From NCBI GenBank assembly GCA_963678675.1, contig OY783197.1, positions 17,974,182-18,038,181 on the forward strand: DNA of 64,000 bases, given 5' to 3'. The notes under the pieces are model-generated. The model did not search any database and was not told where the DNA came from. It worked only from the letters and a program-made list of their open reading frames with translations. This DNA comes from Xiphydria camelus. Its lineage: Eukaryota; Arthropoda; Insecta; Hymenoptera; Xiphydriidae. Of this stretch, positions 45,710 to 56,348 are shown piece after piece (position 1 is the stretch's first letter; every line of letters starts with the position of its first letter). Both the position numbers and the translations under genes were made by a program.

Positions 45710-46145
45710 CGCGGAAAAAAAAAGTATCGTCGAACTAGCAAGAACAATATTGCAGAAATATTATTGCACTAGCAGCAATTGTGATTGCTATCGGAGCACT
45801 GATATATTGCAATATGAAAAAATATATTATTGCTAAACCACATTATCGCTACACTCTACTAGCAGAACGGGAAACTATCGTTGACGAAACAATAAAAATA
45901 TTGCAGAAACATTTATTGCACCAGCAGCAATTGTGATTGCCATTGCTGTACTGACACATTGCTATATGAAAAAATATATTATCGCTGAATCACATTATCG
46001 CTGTATACTCCAATTCTCCCGAAGAAGAATTTATCGTTAGCCAAGCAATAAAAATATTGCAAACTATTATTGCACTAGCAGCAATGATGATTGTTATCGA
46101 AACACTGTAATATTGCTGTATAAAAGAATATGTTATCGCTATGAA

Positions 46146-46549
46146 CACTGTAAAAAATCGAGAGTGAATCCGGAGTGAATTTTCACTCCCATCACTCGGA
46201 GTTTCGGAGTGACAAAAAAAAGCACTCCGCGGACGGAGTGAACATGGAGTTAAAAATATTATTATTAGTACTAAAGTAATAATAAAAGTAATAATAAGAA
46301 TAAAAATATAATTTTATTATTTATATTATAATTTAATAGGTTTAGGATAGTTTAGGATTATTATAATCTAATATCTGGTGAACGATTCCTATCTGAAATT
46401 CATCCGCGGAGTTAATTTTATAAATAATTTAAATAAAATCCTTTTCGGAGTGAATTTCACTCCAGAGACGGGATTAAATTAATTAAAAATCATCCACTCC
46501 GCATTCACTCCGCAAATCACTGCGCATTAACTCTCGATTTTTTACAGTG
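46146..46549. mobile_element. CACTGTA MITE family I, copy 1, 404 bp
   Basis: Perfect inverted ends CACTGTAAAAAATCGAGAGT and ACTCTCGATTTTTTACAGTG. Inside, GGAGTGAA and its complement TTCACTCC recur many times, concentrated in the first and last 100 bp. The first copy of the host element shows the empty site. Confidence 0.88.
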
Positions 46550-46626
46550 AAACGTTATAGCTATTCTGCAATACCCGAACGAGAAAATTATCGTCGATCT
46601 ATCGATGAAATATTGCTGATATATTA

Positions 46627-46819
46627 CACTGAGAAAAAAAAAGATAAAAAATTATCCTGTTAGAAGGATAATCTGAGTACGAAAGGTAAAGTGGATCGAA
46701 AATTATTCTAAGGAAGGTTAAATTTTATACCCTGAAAGGATAATTTTTGTTCTGTTTTACCTTTCGTACTCAGATTATCCTTCTAACAGAATAAATTTTA
46801 ATCTTTTTTTTTCTCAGTG
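46627..46819. mobile_element. CACTGAG hairpin MITE family J, 193 bp
   Basis: TA lies at 46625-46626 and 46820-46821. Starts CACTGAGAAAAAAAAAGATA, and the end is its close complement. The arms (CTGTTAGAAGGATAATCTGA and partner) cover about 75 bp each. Confidence 0.88.
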
Positions 46820-47493
46820 TATAACGATACACAAAACTCACAATACTCACACTCATGCTCACAAATAATAATAATTGCTCACAAAACTGCAATATGCATT
46901 TGGATAAGAAATACTGAAGAAATAACAACGATGTCTCGCAAACGATTGAACAAATGGGAATTACACTTTATACCATTTTTATTAGTCCCGGCAAGATCTA
47001 TAACTTTTGTAGGAATAAAAATAGCGCGCTTCATTAAAAAAAAGTCAGGGTCACTTTCACGTCTCGTAATTGACTCGTCTCGACAAATATCGCTGAAAGT
47101 ATTAAGGATATTTTTTGTAGATTCATGTTAACAATTACGTATTGCTCAGAGATTTGGCAATAACTAATCGTTGCTATACTTACCGATACTATATTGCTTC
47201 GACATGTTGCAATAATTGAGAGCAAGGAAGTCCAACCTCATTGCTCTGGCGCTCTACAATAAAATATTGCTTCAACACGTTGCTATACTTTATTGCTACA
47301 GTGCTCAACAATCATGTATCGCTTCGATATCTTGGAACGATATATCGTTGCGACACTTAGCGCAATATAGTGCATTGCTTTTACATTTAGGAATGTTAGA
47401 AATGCTAGTATAGCAATAAATGCCGTTGGTTAAGGAGTAGCAATATTTTATTGTTCGTCTAGCAATATTATTGCTAATTTTTTTTTTTCTGTA

Positions 47494-48354
47494 AACGGTC
47501 GACTTTTCAGGCGATCAAAAATTAAGAGAAATCGATTAGATCCCAGATCCGCGAAATTCGGTTGCGAAATTTTACGGTACACTTTTTCTTCCGCTCATTT
47601 AGAAAATTACTTTGGTATACGTACGATCGCTTTCGACTTCGCCCTATCGTACAATTGTTAACTCTAATTGGCATCGATAGATACCCCTCCCCGCGCGAAT
47701 TTGAAAATCTCGTTACGATCGGCAGGGCGATAAGAATCGTCGATTCGGTGTCCTATATGTGTACGACGCGCATCCGTTATCGTCGCAGGCGTGCGTGATA
47801 TGGAGCCGAAGCCCCGCTAACGAGTATATCGCGGCGTATATAGATACACGAAGTAGTGGATTCTCATTTTCTCGGAGTAATTCACCACGATTATCTGGAT
47901 TCGAATTTGAAAATCTCATTCGAATCGGTGTCGCTCGATAAGAATCGCCAAATATGCATACGCGGAGCGATAACGCTGGCGTTTCGATATATCGTCGTGA
48001 CGCGAAATATCGTAACGCGTTGGAAGAGCTGGTAAATACGGGGTCGAAACGAAAAAATTGGAAAACTATCAAATCCATTGATGACGATCGACATTAAAGG
48101 GCGTCTTTCGATTCTGGGGATTTTGAAAATAGTTCTTAGGAATTCTTCCGGTGATAATCAGGATACACCAATTCAACAGACAAAAATAGCTTAATTAGTA
48201 TTCAATCATCATCGGTTAATACTTAACTTTATCCGATAAACATCGAATTCTCACTAAGCAATCGAATTTGCTGGAATAAAATTTAATATTTCCTGAAAGT
48301 AAAAAATCGAAAATATGTCATATCTCTCACACGTTCCGAGATAACTTACGCAGA
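47494..48354. other. Dpr intron 2 sequence with a short direct repeat
   Basis: CGAATTTGAAAATCTCGTTA near 47696 and CGAATTTGAAAATCTCATTC near 47901 head two related blocks of about 65 bp (both followed by CGATAAGAATCG). No gene recognised. Confidence 0.4.
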
Positions 48355-48356
48355 TA

Positions 48357-48715
48357 CACTGTAAAAAATCGGGAGTGAATTCGGAGTGAATTTTCACTCC
48401 CATCACACTCGGAGTTTCGGAGTGACAAAAAAAAGCACTCCGCGGACGCAGTGAACATGGAGTTTAAAATATTATTATTAGTACTAAAGTAATAATGAAA
48501 ATAATAATATATAATAATAATATAATTTTATTATTTGTATTATAATTTAATATTTTGTGAACGTTTCCTATCTGAAATTCATCCGCGGAGTTAATTTTAT
48601 AAATAATTTAAATAAAATCCTTTTCGGAGTGAATTTTACTCCGGACGGGATTAAATTAATTAAAAATCATCCACTCCGCAAATCACTCCGCATTAACTCC
48701 CGATTTTTTACAGTG
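48357..48715. mobile_element. CACTGTA MITE family I, copy 2, 359 bp
   Basis: TA lies at 48355-48356 and 48716-48717. Perfect inverted ends CACTGTAAAAAATCGGGAGT and ACTCCCGATTTTTTACAGTG. Very similar to 46146-46549 apart from small deletions, so both are young. Confidence 0.9.
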
Positions 48716-48804
48716 TACTAGCTACAACGCTGAAAGAAATTTTCTTTACTTCAGCGGAATAATCTAAAGACCGCTAGTGCAACCGAATGTATTGTAAGTA
48801 CACA

Positions 48805-49060
48805 CACAGAGTAAAATAATTAGTTGGATCTACTAAAAATTACTTGCGAGGTCGCAAGTAATTATTTATTTAGATCAATTGAATTATCTTTCATATTAAT
48901 TTGATATTTCTTCCTTGCAATTACATACTATTTCACACAATTGTAAAGAAGAGATATCAAATTGATGTACCTAATAAAAAATTTCATTGATATAAATAAA
49001 TAGTTACTTGCGACCCCGCAAGTAATTTTCGGTAGATCCAATTAATTCTTTTTCTCCGTG
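48805..49060. mobile_element. MITE family B, copy 3, uninterrupted
   Basis: The ends are CACACAGAGTAAAATAATTA and TAATTCTTTTTCTCCGTG. GGATCTACTAAAAATTACTT and its partner form the subterminal inverted repeat. Confidence 0.8.
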
Positions 49061-49344
49061 CAATTTAATTCTAATACTGCTCGAAATATTGTCGCCTATG
49101 AAATGTTTTTAGCGATTCTGGATGTTAATAGGAATCGCCTGCAATTTTCTTAATTGAATAATAAATTTTTAGACGATTAGAAATAAAAACCGCGCGCTAG
49201 TGGCCTGATTATTATCAAACTATTATTTGATAAGACCGATTAAAATTGATTTCTGCGCGTAAAAATAAGCGAAGAAAGGGACATTTCGGGATTACTGATT
49301 TGTGTCAAATTTACCGACATGACATGCAGACGGAAAAAAAATTA

Positions 49345-50245
49345 CCGTAAAACCGGGCAACTTCGACATCGGCGCGGCACTTCTACATGTTATATTCTCT
49401 GTGGTCAGCAAAAGTGAAGTTAAGGTTGATACTTGTGTTTACACTTGTTGCTGAAGGGTTTATTGTTCCAGAAATGTCGAGAAAAGTGCGAAAAGTGGTG
49501 GGCGGGCGTAGCTATCGGCGATACAACCCTCAAGCCATTGAAAATGCATTGACAGATGTTGTGGAGGGCATGACGGTGGCAGCGGCGAGCAGAAAACATG
49601 GTGTACCGCGGATAACTCTTTTAGATAAATTCCATGGATGGCACATGCACTCAGTGAGCCACCCAACAGCTCTAAAACCTCGTGAGGAGCAACTGATTGT
49701 CGATACAATAAGTGAATTAGTGAAATGGTCGTATCCACTGACTAAGCTAGATATTCGCCTAATAATCAAGGGCTACCTTGATAAACAGGGCTATATTAAC
49801 CCGGTTTTTCCCAATAACATGCCCGGTAAGGACTTTATGGTGCATTTTATGGCCAGACATAACCTCACACAACGGTTAGCTGCTACCATCAGTCGTGCAA
49901 GAGCGTCTTTGTCTATATTTATATTTTTTTTTTGGTGGGGAGAAAAATGTTCCATAGACTTGTATTTACAACATTAGGTTTCGAAGTTGCCTTAATACAT
50001 GGTCTACTTCGATTTATTATACAAATTAGGGATAGGTCGAAGTTGGACGCAACTGCGGGCAACTTCCACACCAAATAAATCGCCCTCAACTCGCAAACGG
50101 TTCAACATTTTCAAATAAAATCATTGTACGTGATGCATATTTCCACATTGCACACGTCCGATACTCACTTGTTTGTAAAAAAAATATAGAAAGGCGCAAA
50201 TCTCAAATAACCTTCAAAAAGTGTCGAAGTTGTCCGCTTTTACGG
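49345..50245 (+). mobile_element. pogo/Tigger-type element, internally deleted, 901 bp
   Basis: TA lies at 49343-49344 and 50246-50247. The inverted ends are CCGTAAAACCGGGCAACTTC and, reversed from the right, CCGTAAAAGCGGACAACTTC, both followed by GACA. It encodes the N-terminal part of a pogo-type transposase and lacks the DDE domain, so it can only move with help. Confidence 0.88.
49474..49977 (+). pseudogene. pogo/Tigger transposase, N-terminal part only
   Basis: From the ATG at 49474 the frame gives about 167 residues. The first 60 have the Psq-type helix-turn-helix pattern (YNPQAIENALTDVVEGMTVA, then ASRKHGVPRITLLDKFHG). The next 90 (EEQLIVDTISELVKW, YPLTKLDIRLIIKGYLDKQG, GKDFMVHFMARHNLTQRLA) look like the CENP-B-type second DNA-binding domain. 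The frame then reads into the element's 3' part with no DDE catalytic domain. Full proteins of the family have about 400-550 residues. An earlier in-frame ATG at 49387 exists. A DNA-binding fragment of this kind could still be made. Confidence 0.85.
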
Positions 50246-50615
50246 TAATTGTTATAATTTTAGTTAGAATTACAGTAGACGCGCGTGACTCCTACAAGTT
50301 TAACTGCAATTTTTACGAAAATTGTAATCATCCTAACAAGAAATTGGCCTTGCCCCGAAATTTACCAAAAATTCTTTTTCCATGCAATAATGCCAAAAGA
50401 CGCCCCTTAAAATAAGTATTGATTTCAAACAAAATCTCTAAAAATACGCGAATTACACGCGACGTATTTTCGTATACAATCATCCCCAAGGCCGCCGTCT
50501 CGATATCTCGAAAAAGCTCCATAAGTGCCTCGCACGCCGTCTTTCCAATTCCCCGCGGCACCGGAATCTTCGCAATCCACGTAATAACGAATCTCCTTTC
50601 GCCGCACGAACTCAC

Positions 50616-50815
50616 CATTCCTTCTCCGATGTTGCGTACGACGCAGGGCATGAGCGCCGTGGTCCCGGTCTGGGCCGACACGACGGTCGAATTCGGGGTG
50701 CCGAAAGTCATCGGCGGGATGGTCGGCAGATCGACGTCCAGCGTCTCGGGGCTTCGATCCACCGTGTTGACGTTCGCGCCGACGATTTCCGCGGTGACGA
50801 CGGCAGCCGGGTTGT
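50616..50815 (-). CDS. dpr13: Dpr exon 2: linker and first half of Ig1
   Basis: 200 nt, with acceptor TTTTTTCCAG just before 50815 and donor GTGAGT at 50615. It encodes residues 44-110: an acidic, Pro-rich linker, then the first strands of Ig1, including sequon N85 and the first Ig cysteine C101 in ALMPCVV. It enters in phase 1 and leaves in phase 0. The break inside Ig1, directly before VSW, is the position I recall for dpr genes. A transposon (49327-50385) ends about 230 nt downstream of the donor. Confidence 0.88.
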
Positions 50816-51282
50816 CTGGAAAAAAGTTAAACGAGTAAGGAGGAGATGGAAAAAAAAAGGGTTACGCTTCGAATCGGATTTCACGGAGAGGTTGGGGGGG
50901 GAGGGGGGAGGGGGGAGAAGTCCGCAGTGAAAACACAGAAAATCTCATTAAGAGGATCGAGGAACCTTAATCCGCATCCCCTCAGATATTTATGGCTCCG
51001 CAAATTAGACGCCGTATACGTACCGTCGCGCGGAAACGACCTTTTTAAAAATAGAAGGAAACGGCGCGGCGTGACTGCGTAAACACTCGCCGGACGGCGA
51101 CGACCGTAACGCCGACGAGATGCCCGCCATTCCTTAAATTCAATTGCGGTCCCGGCTGTGTGTGTGTGGGGTGGAAATGTCGTTTTCAGGTCGACCTCCG
51201 CTCGTTACGGTTGACGTTGATAATTTTTTTTGTACGTTGAACTAACGATATCTCGAATTTCCTTCAGGATACCGTCGACGAA

Positions 51283-51328
<46 letters not shown>

Positions 51329-51714
51329 AAGTGGTCGAGGGATCGACTCCAGAAATACCCCTCGAAATTTCTTCGATTTTTCGACGAGATCGAAATCTCC
51401 GCTCCGAAATAACGAATTCCACCGTACGGCCGCCGCCTGTCTTCCACCCTTTTGGCGTAACTATCGAGAGGCGTATTTTCGGGAACGAGCTTATCTCTCG
51501 ATGCTCCCCCCTATGAAACGCGCGGCGGATGCCCTTATCGGGGGGAATACTTTCTGCCGTTTGTCGAACGACCGCGCGACGTACAAAGGAGCGTATCTTC
51601 AAAACGCACGCGCTTCGCGTATAGACTCCGATAAAATAAGTCCAAAGATCGAAAAAGTATCCTTGATCCACCCTGCGCCGCGCGATTTATCCGCGAGAGC
51701 TATTCGCGAGCGAA
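50816..51714. other. Dpr intron 1, part next to exon 2
   Basis: Holds a G-rich tract near 50893 and the GT microsatellite at 51285-51322. No exon recognised. Confidence 0.35.
51285..51322. repeat. (GT)n microsatellite
   Basis: Nineteen uninterrupted GT units in Dpr intron 1. Confidence 0.95.
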
Positions 51715-51956
51715 CGGGACGAGTCAATTGAGCTGAAAACGAACGCGATAACGAATTAGTGAGAAGAGACGTGAGTGCATAAAATTTTCAAGATTCCGCG
51801 TTAATTAAATGACGCAACTCCTCCGATTGTGAATACTCATTCACAATCGAAGGAGTTGTGTCATTTCATTAATGCGGAATCTTGAAAATTGTATGCATTT
51901 ACGACTCTTTTCACCGATTTGTTATCGCGTTCGTTTTCGACTCAATTTGCGGTCTA
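51715..51956. mobile_element. Fold-back element, twin copy 1, about 240 bp
   Basis: Arms of about 115 bp (left AAAACGAACGCGATAACGAA, TTTTCAAGATTCCGCGTTAA, CTCCGATTGTGAAT; right the complements) around the 4 nt loop near 51838. Almost the whole element would form one hairpin. Confidence 0.85.
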
Positions 51957-51957
51957 A

Positions 51958-52812
51958 CGGGACGAATTAATTGAGCCGAAAACGAACGCGATAACGAATT
52001 GGTGAAAAGAGACGTAAATGCATAGAATCTTCAAGGTTCCGCAATAACCCTTCAAGTACAGGTTCCATAACTAATAAAAAATCATTTTCTCCGGTCCTAA
52101 TAAAGATATCAAAATTTTACAAATTGATTTAGAAACTAGATGAAATTCTTTTAATGATATACATAAGAAAACAATTTTTTTATGCATTTATAATAGGTAT
52201 ATTTTTTGTTCTGCTCAATAGATATTAGAAATTAAAATTGCATATCTAATTTATTTAACGCTCTCGTTTATCGAGAAAATATTTGTTAAAAATTCTACAA
52301 TTTTTACCACAATTACTTTGAAGATTCTTCTATCAAACAACGTAATTGAAATTTTGATTAAATAAATATTTTTTTTATAAATAAGTTTCGTGTGATAAGC
52401 TATCTCAAGTATTAAGGGGTCGATGGGTGTGAAATTAGGCTTAAACATTTCCAAAAAATGTATATAACATATTACCGCAGTTAAAAAGTCAAAAGTTATA
52501 ATTAATTTGATAAAAACAATGGATTTTATTTCATAATTTTCCGAACATTGTTCTGGAAGTTATCGCATATTGTATTGCTGAGTCGAATCGCTGTGAGGCT
52601 CCCGGCCGCTGCGGATACACAGCATGAGAAGTGCGCCGTACTTGAGAGGTTAATTAAATGACGCAACTTCTCCAACGTGAATACCTACTCATTTACGTTC
52701 GAAGGAGTTGCGTCATTTAATTAATGCGGAATCTTGAAAATGTTATGCACTTACATCTCGTTTCACCAATTCGTTATCGCGTTCGTTTTCGGCTCAATTA
52801 ACTCGTCCCGTT
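51958..52812. mobile_element. Fold-back element, twin copy 2, interrupted
   Basis: Starts CGGGACGAATTAATTGAGCC directly after copy 1 and ends GGCTCAATTAACTCGTCCCG. Same arms as copy 1. Split by a piggyBac-type insertion at 52048-52649. The two copies are in direct tandem. Confidence 0.85.
52048..52649. mobile_element. piggyBac-type MITE, 602 bp
   Basis: Begins CCCTTCAAGTAC, ends GTACTTGAGAGG. The right flank is TTAA (52650-52653) and the left flank ATAA (52044-52047), one base off. The uninterrupted sister arm near 51807 reads TTAATTAA at this place, so the site was TTAA. AT-rich interior without coding sequence. Confidence 0.82.
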
Positions 52813-53238
52813 CGTCCGTAAATAGCCCTTTCGCAAAAATTATTCCCTACCGGTAATCACTGAATTTTTTAATGAGTAATTACTTCCTCATCTCCTTAAG
52901 ACCGAGATTTAAGGGAAACTCGTACACCGAAATTAATTTCGTCATTAGTCACCATTAATTAAGATGCATCCGCTCCCGTAAGTCTCGGGGAATTTCTCGG
53001 CGTGGCCTTACGCGATTGACCCCGGCTGAACCCGATCGATACTCTGAAAAACACTCCAATTCTTTGCCCCCCGCGCACTCTCGTCTCTTCCCTTTCGCCC
53101 GATTGCGCGTCGTTCGTTACGAACACTTGGTCGAAGCTGTTACTCTAATTTATGTACCGCGATTATATACGTACCTATACACGCGTGTACAATTGAAATG
53201 AAAATCAATTTCTCAGTGAAAGATGAAAAATTGTTGAC
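52813..53238. other. Dpr intron 1 unique sequence
   Basis: Nothing recognised. Confidence 0.3.
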
Positions 53239-53502
53239 AATTGGCACATGCGTGGGAAAAGGTGTATAAGTCGAGAAATGTTTGGAGTCATTGGAAATAA
53301 GACAACTTCTTTTTTCTTATTTTCAAGATTATGTATCTGACCCCAGAATCAAAGAATAGTCTCATAAAAAAATGCCACTTCCATGAGACAATTTTTGGAT
53401 ATGTTAATTTGTGATCAATCGCGACACCAACAAACTGTTTTCCTTGCTTTCTCAAAACTAGAGATTTCGACTTATACCCCTTTTCCCACGCATGTGCCAA
53501 TT
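53239..53502. mobile_element. MITE with AATTGGCACATG ends, 264 bp
   Basis: Inverted ends AATTGGCACATGCGTGGGAA and the exact complement TTCCCACGCATGTGCCAATT, continuing to GTATAAGTCGA, about 36 bp in all with one mismatch or gap. Confidence 0.85.
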
Positions 53503-53603
53503 ATTCGCGCGACTTCCTCTCGCGAAAAGAAGAAGTGTTATTAGTCGAACACTGTAGAGAGTCTCCACGCGAAAACCCGCGTTTACCCAGCCGGCAAACG
53601 ACA

Positions 53604-53695
53604 GTAGCAGCCGGCCGACGGTAGTAGTGGCGGCCGGTTGCAATCAGACCATTTCCCACCGGTCGTTACTACTGCCACTGTCCGGCTGCTATTGC
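53604..53695. repeat. GC-rich hairpin
   Basis: AGTAGCAGCCGGCCGACGGT at the left arm pairs imperfectly with ACTGTCCGGCTGCTA at the right, and AGTAGTGGCGGCCGG with CCGGTCGTTACTACTGCCAC. Short trinucleotide-like blocks (GTAGTAGTGGC) repeat. Confidence 0.65.
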
Positions 53696-53940
53696 CACTT
53701 GACGCTGTGTCTGGAGTAAAAATAGTTGACGTCGAGCCACGCCCACTCGGGAAGTCGACGGCGAACGCTCGATATCTCGAGATGGGGAGAGAGATATCTG
53801 TAATGATGACCTGATAACTTATTGTTAAAAGATATTTTTTTATATTTTCGAAAATTAACCAAATGAACGGAGTTATCGAATTTTTATAGTCGTCCGGTTT
53901 ATTTGACCGGCTTCTTATTATCCCATAAATGTTACAGGAT

Positions 53941-53973
53941 GGAGAGAGAGAGAGAGCGAGAGAGAGAGAGAGT
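53941..53973. repeat. (GA)n tract
   Basis: GAGAGA run with one GC interruption. Confidence 0.9.
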
Positions 53974-54256
53974 ACAAGAATGCTCGTAGAATCTTAAAAT
54001 GTAAAGAGAAATATTTTTAATCTTAAATATCAAATAGAAACAGAGAACTCCGCAGTACACACCCGTTTGGCGAACAGCCACCATTAACGGCGCTCCATAC
54101 GTCCTCGTGTCAAGGACGAATACAAGTAACGTTTGCCCTCACGCGCGGGATAACGTGTTGACACGTTCTACGACGATAATGATGCCCGGTACGCGCGTGA
54201 CGCTAAGCACGCTTCGGCTATCGATGATGGAGAACGTACTGGAGTCAATATATACA

Positions 54257-54523
54257 CATATCGACGCTCGCAAATAAGAACATCGTATCTCAATAATGAC
54301 AGTTTCTCAGAAAGTAGGTTTAAAGTTAATAATATTTATGCCAAATTTCCATATTAATTAGAAACGATTAAACTACTTTTTTTTTAAATCCACATATTCG
54401 CAAGAATAATTTAGAAATCATGGTTTTAATTAAAAGAGCAGAATTTGTTATATTGAAAAGTGATATTAACTCATTTTGGCCAAAAATTGAGATACGATGT
54501 TATTATTAGCCAGCGTCGATATG
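54257..54523. mobile_element. ATATCGACGCTGG-ended MITE, copy 2
   Basis: Inverted ends CATATCGACGCTCGCAAATA and, from the right, CATATCGACGCTGGCTAATA, then ACATCGTATCTCA. Matches 39040-39304 in reverse orientation. Confidence 0.82.
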
Positions 54524-54525
54524 TA

Positions 54526-56166
54526 CTCGTATATGTAGTCTAGAATTTTGTTTCAGACTACTACTTCGAAAAAGTATTCGGCCAATAATTGAAACGATAC
54601 TCTCGTAGAAAAAATTTTAGAAAACGAAGACTAATGTGAAGCATCAGTTCGATTTAACGTCCCTCTTCAATTTTAGATAGTCGATATGCAATGAGAAACG
54701 ACGATAGTTTGCCAACGAAATTTCGCCAGCCAACGAAACACATTATCCCATATCTATACAACGCCTCTTTTATTTCCCCATTTTCCAGAACCATAAGTCG
54801 ATATATAACACTCGCGCGGTGAGATGTGCCCCGGAAAAGCCCGTTGACTGCGCATCAAATTTGTCATCCGTATAATCACCGAAACGTAGAAACGCGGTCG
54901 TTTCGCGAATGTATGCACATATGTGTAGGAGCGGAGAAGCGTACGGGAACAAGATAGATTAAGTTTATTTCATCTCTCCATCCCCGAAAACGCGACGTCC
55001 ATCGAGATAAACAGTGTGTCTGTTCGTCTCCGAGCGTTCGCCTGCAATTTATAGCCCCGGTATCGACAACACCCAGATTACTAAAATCCCCCTAGAAACT
55101 CCACCATAGACCGAAGGACATACATAACTCACTATATATCGGAATATCTGTATTTGGACGAGCCTTGGATTTCAGTATACGCGTTTCACCCCGAACAAAT
55201 TCGATTTTCTCGCGTTAATCGCCGTTGCGAAGTCTTGGAAATTTATGAGACCTTTAATACCGTCATTAATCCCAGGCTCGCAGCATCGCCTATGCTCATA
55301 TCGATCGAGAGCATACACTTAGCCCCGTTGAGCCAAGCGAACGCGAAATTTTGTTTGCTTTTACGGTCGGGATTAAGGGGAAACCAGGGTGAAGCTACAA
55401 ATTTTTCAACCGTTCGAAGTAATAATTAAATGATGCTTTTAACGCCTTACGGGCTATGAAAAAGTAGTGGGGTGAAACTACAAATTTTTCAACCGTTCGA
55501 AGCAATAATTAAATGAAACTTTTAACGCTTTACGGGCTATGAAAAAGTAGTGGGCTATGGCCATCTCGTGGTAAATTCACGAAGTTCACAGATCTAAGTA
55601 CTTGGCAAACGTGTTTTGCGAAATTTCGTTTTACTGTGACAGCTGAAAGTGTTATCGACGTTATTAACCATATTTTTATTGTTTACTCTTTCTTATTCCA
55701 TGATATTGTTATTTTTTCATCCATTACCTCAAGTGATGTTTATAATGTTTTAGGTCAATGGCTTTCTTGGACCATCGTCTGATGGAAATACATCGAATGT
55801 CAGCTCCGTGGATTGTTTTTAATAACTCTTGATGACTATATCATCCGTTTTGTGTGCTATGTAAACTGTATCTAATATTGTAGAACAAAAATTGAGAAAA
55901 TTAATTGATTACATAATTAAAAAATCAATAAAATTTTAATTATCAGGAACATTAAATCTAATGTTTGACTCTGGTAAACCAAGTATAAAGATCAATTCAA
56001 TTTTAATTAATAGGAAAATGAAATAAAACGATTAATTAATTTTATTAATTTTATTGTTTATTTAATATATAAATATTCAACAAGCAATAGGAGCCACGTA
56101 GGAACGATAAAGTCGAATTACGTCATATATAAGACGACGGAAAATAACCGCTGGTGTAGGTATTAT
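54526..56166. other. Dpr intron 1 sequence with a short tandem duplication
   Basis: Two copies of about 83 bp, starting near 55388 and 55470, share CTACAAATTTTTCAACCGTT and GGGCTATGAAAAAGTAGTGG. Otherwise unique and AT-rich toward 56160. Confidence 0.55.
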
Positions 56167-56348
56167 TAGGTTAAGTCAAAAGTTTTGTCGTATTTTTCTT
56201 GAAACGTTAATACAATTTTTCTAACGTATTGTGGCAGTGAATGTTATATATGTCTTGAAACCTAATTTTATCCCTAACATTTTAACGTATCAATTGTTAT
56301 TCATATGTGTTTTGTTTCAGTGTTAAACATAATTGTTTTACGTCTACT

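Larger units (their letters stand above)
45710..47491. mobile_element. ATTGC-repeat element, copy 2, with two insertions
   Basis: Starts CGCGGAAAAAAAAAGTATCG and ends TTGCTAATTTTTTTTTTCTG before TA, so it also has the (C)GGAAAAA/TTTTCTG type of ends. The left part holds three units of about 152 bp beginning near 45781, 45933 and 46085. It matches 8614-10607 in reverse. Families I (46146-46549) and J (46627-46819) are inserted. Confidence 0.8.
49327..50385. mobile_element. MITE family E, copy 3, split by pogo-like element
   Basis: Starts GACGGAAAAAAAATTA and ends AAAAATTCTTTTTCCATGC. The right part (TCCTACAAGTTTAACTGCAA, AAGAAATTGGCCTTGCCCCG) matches 40444-40652. The element at 49345-50245 lies inside. 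Confidence 0.75.
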
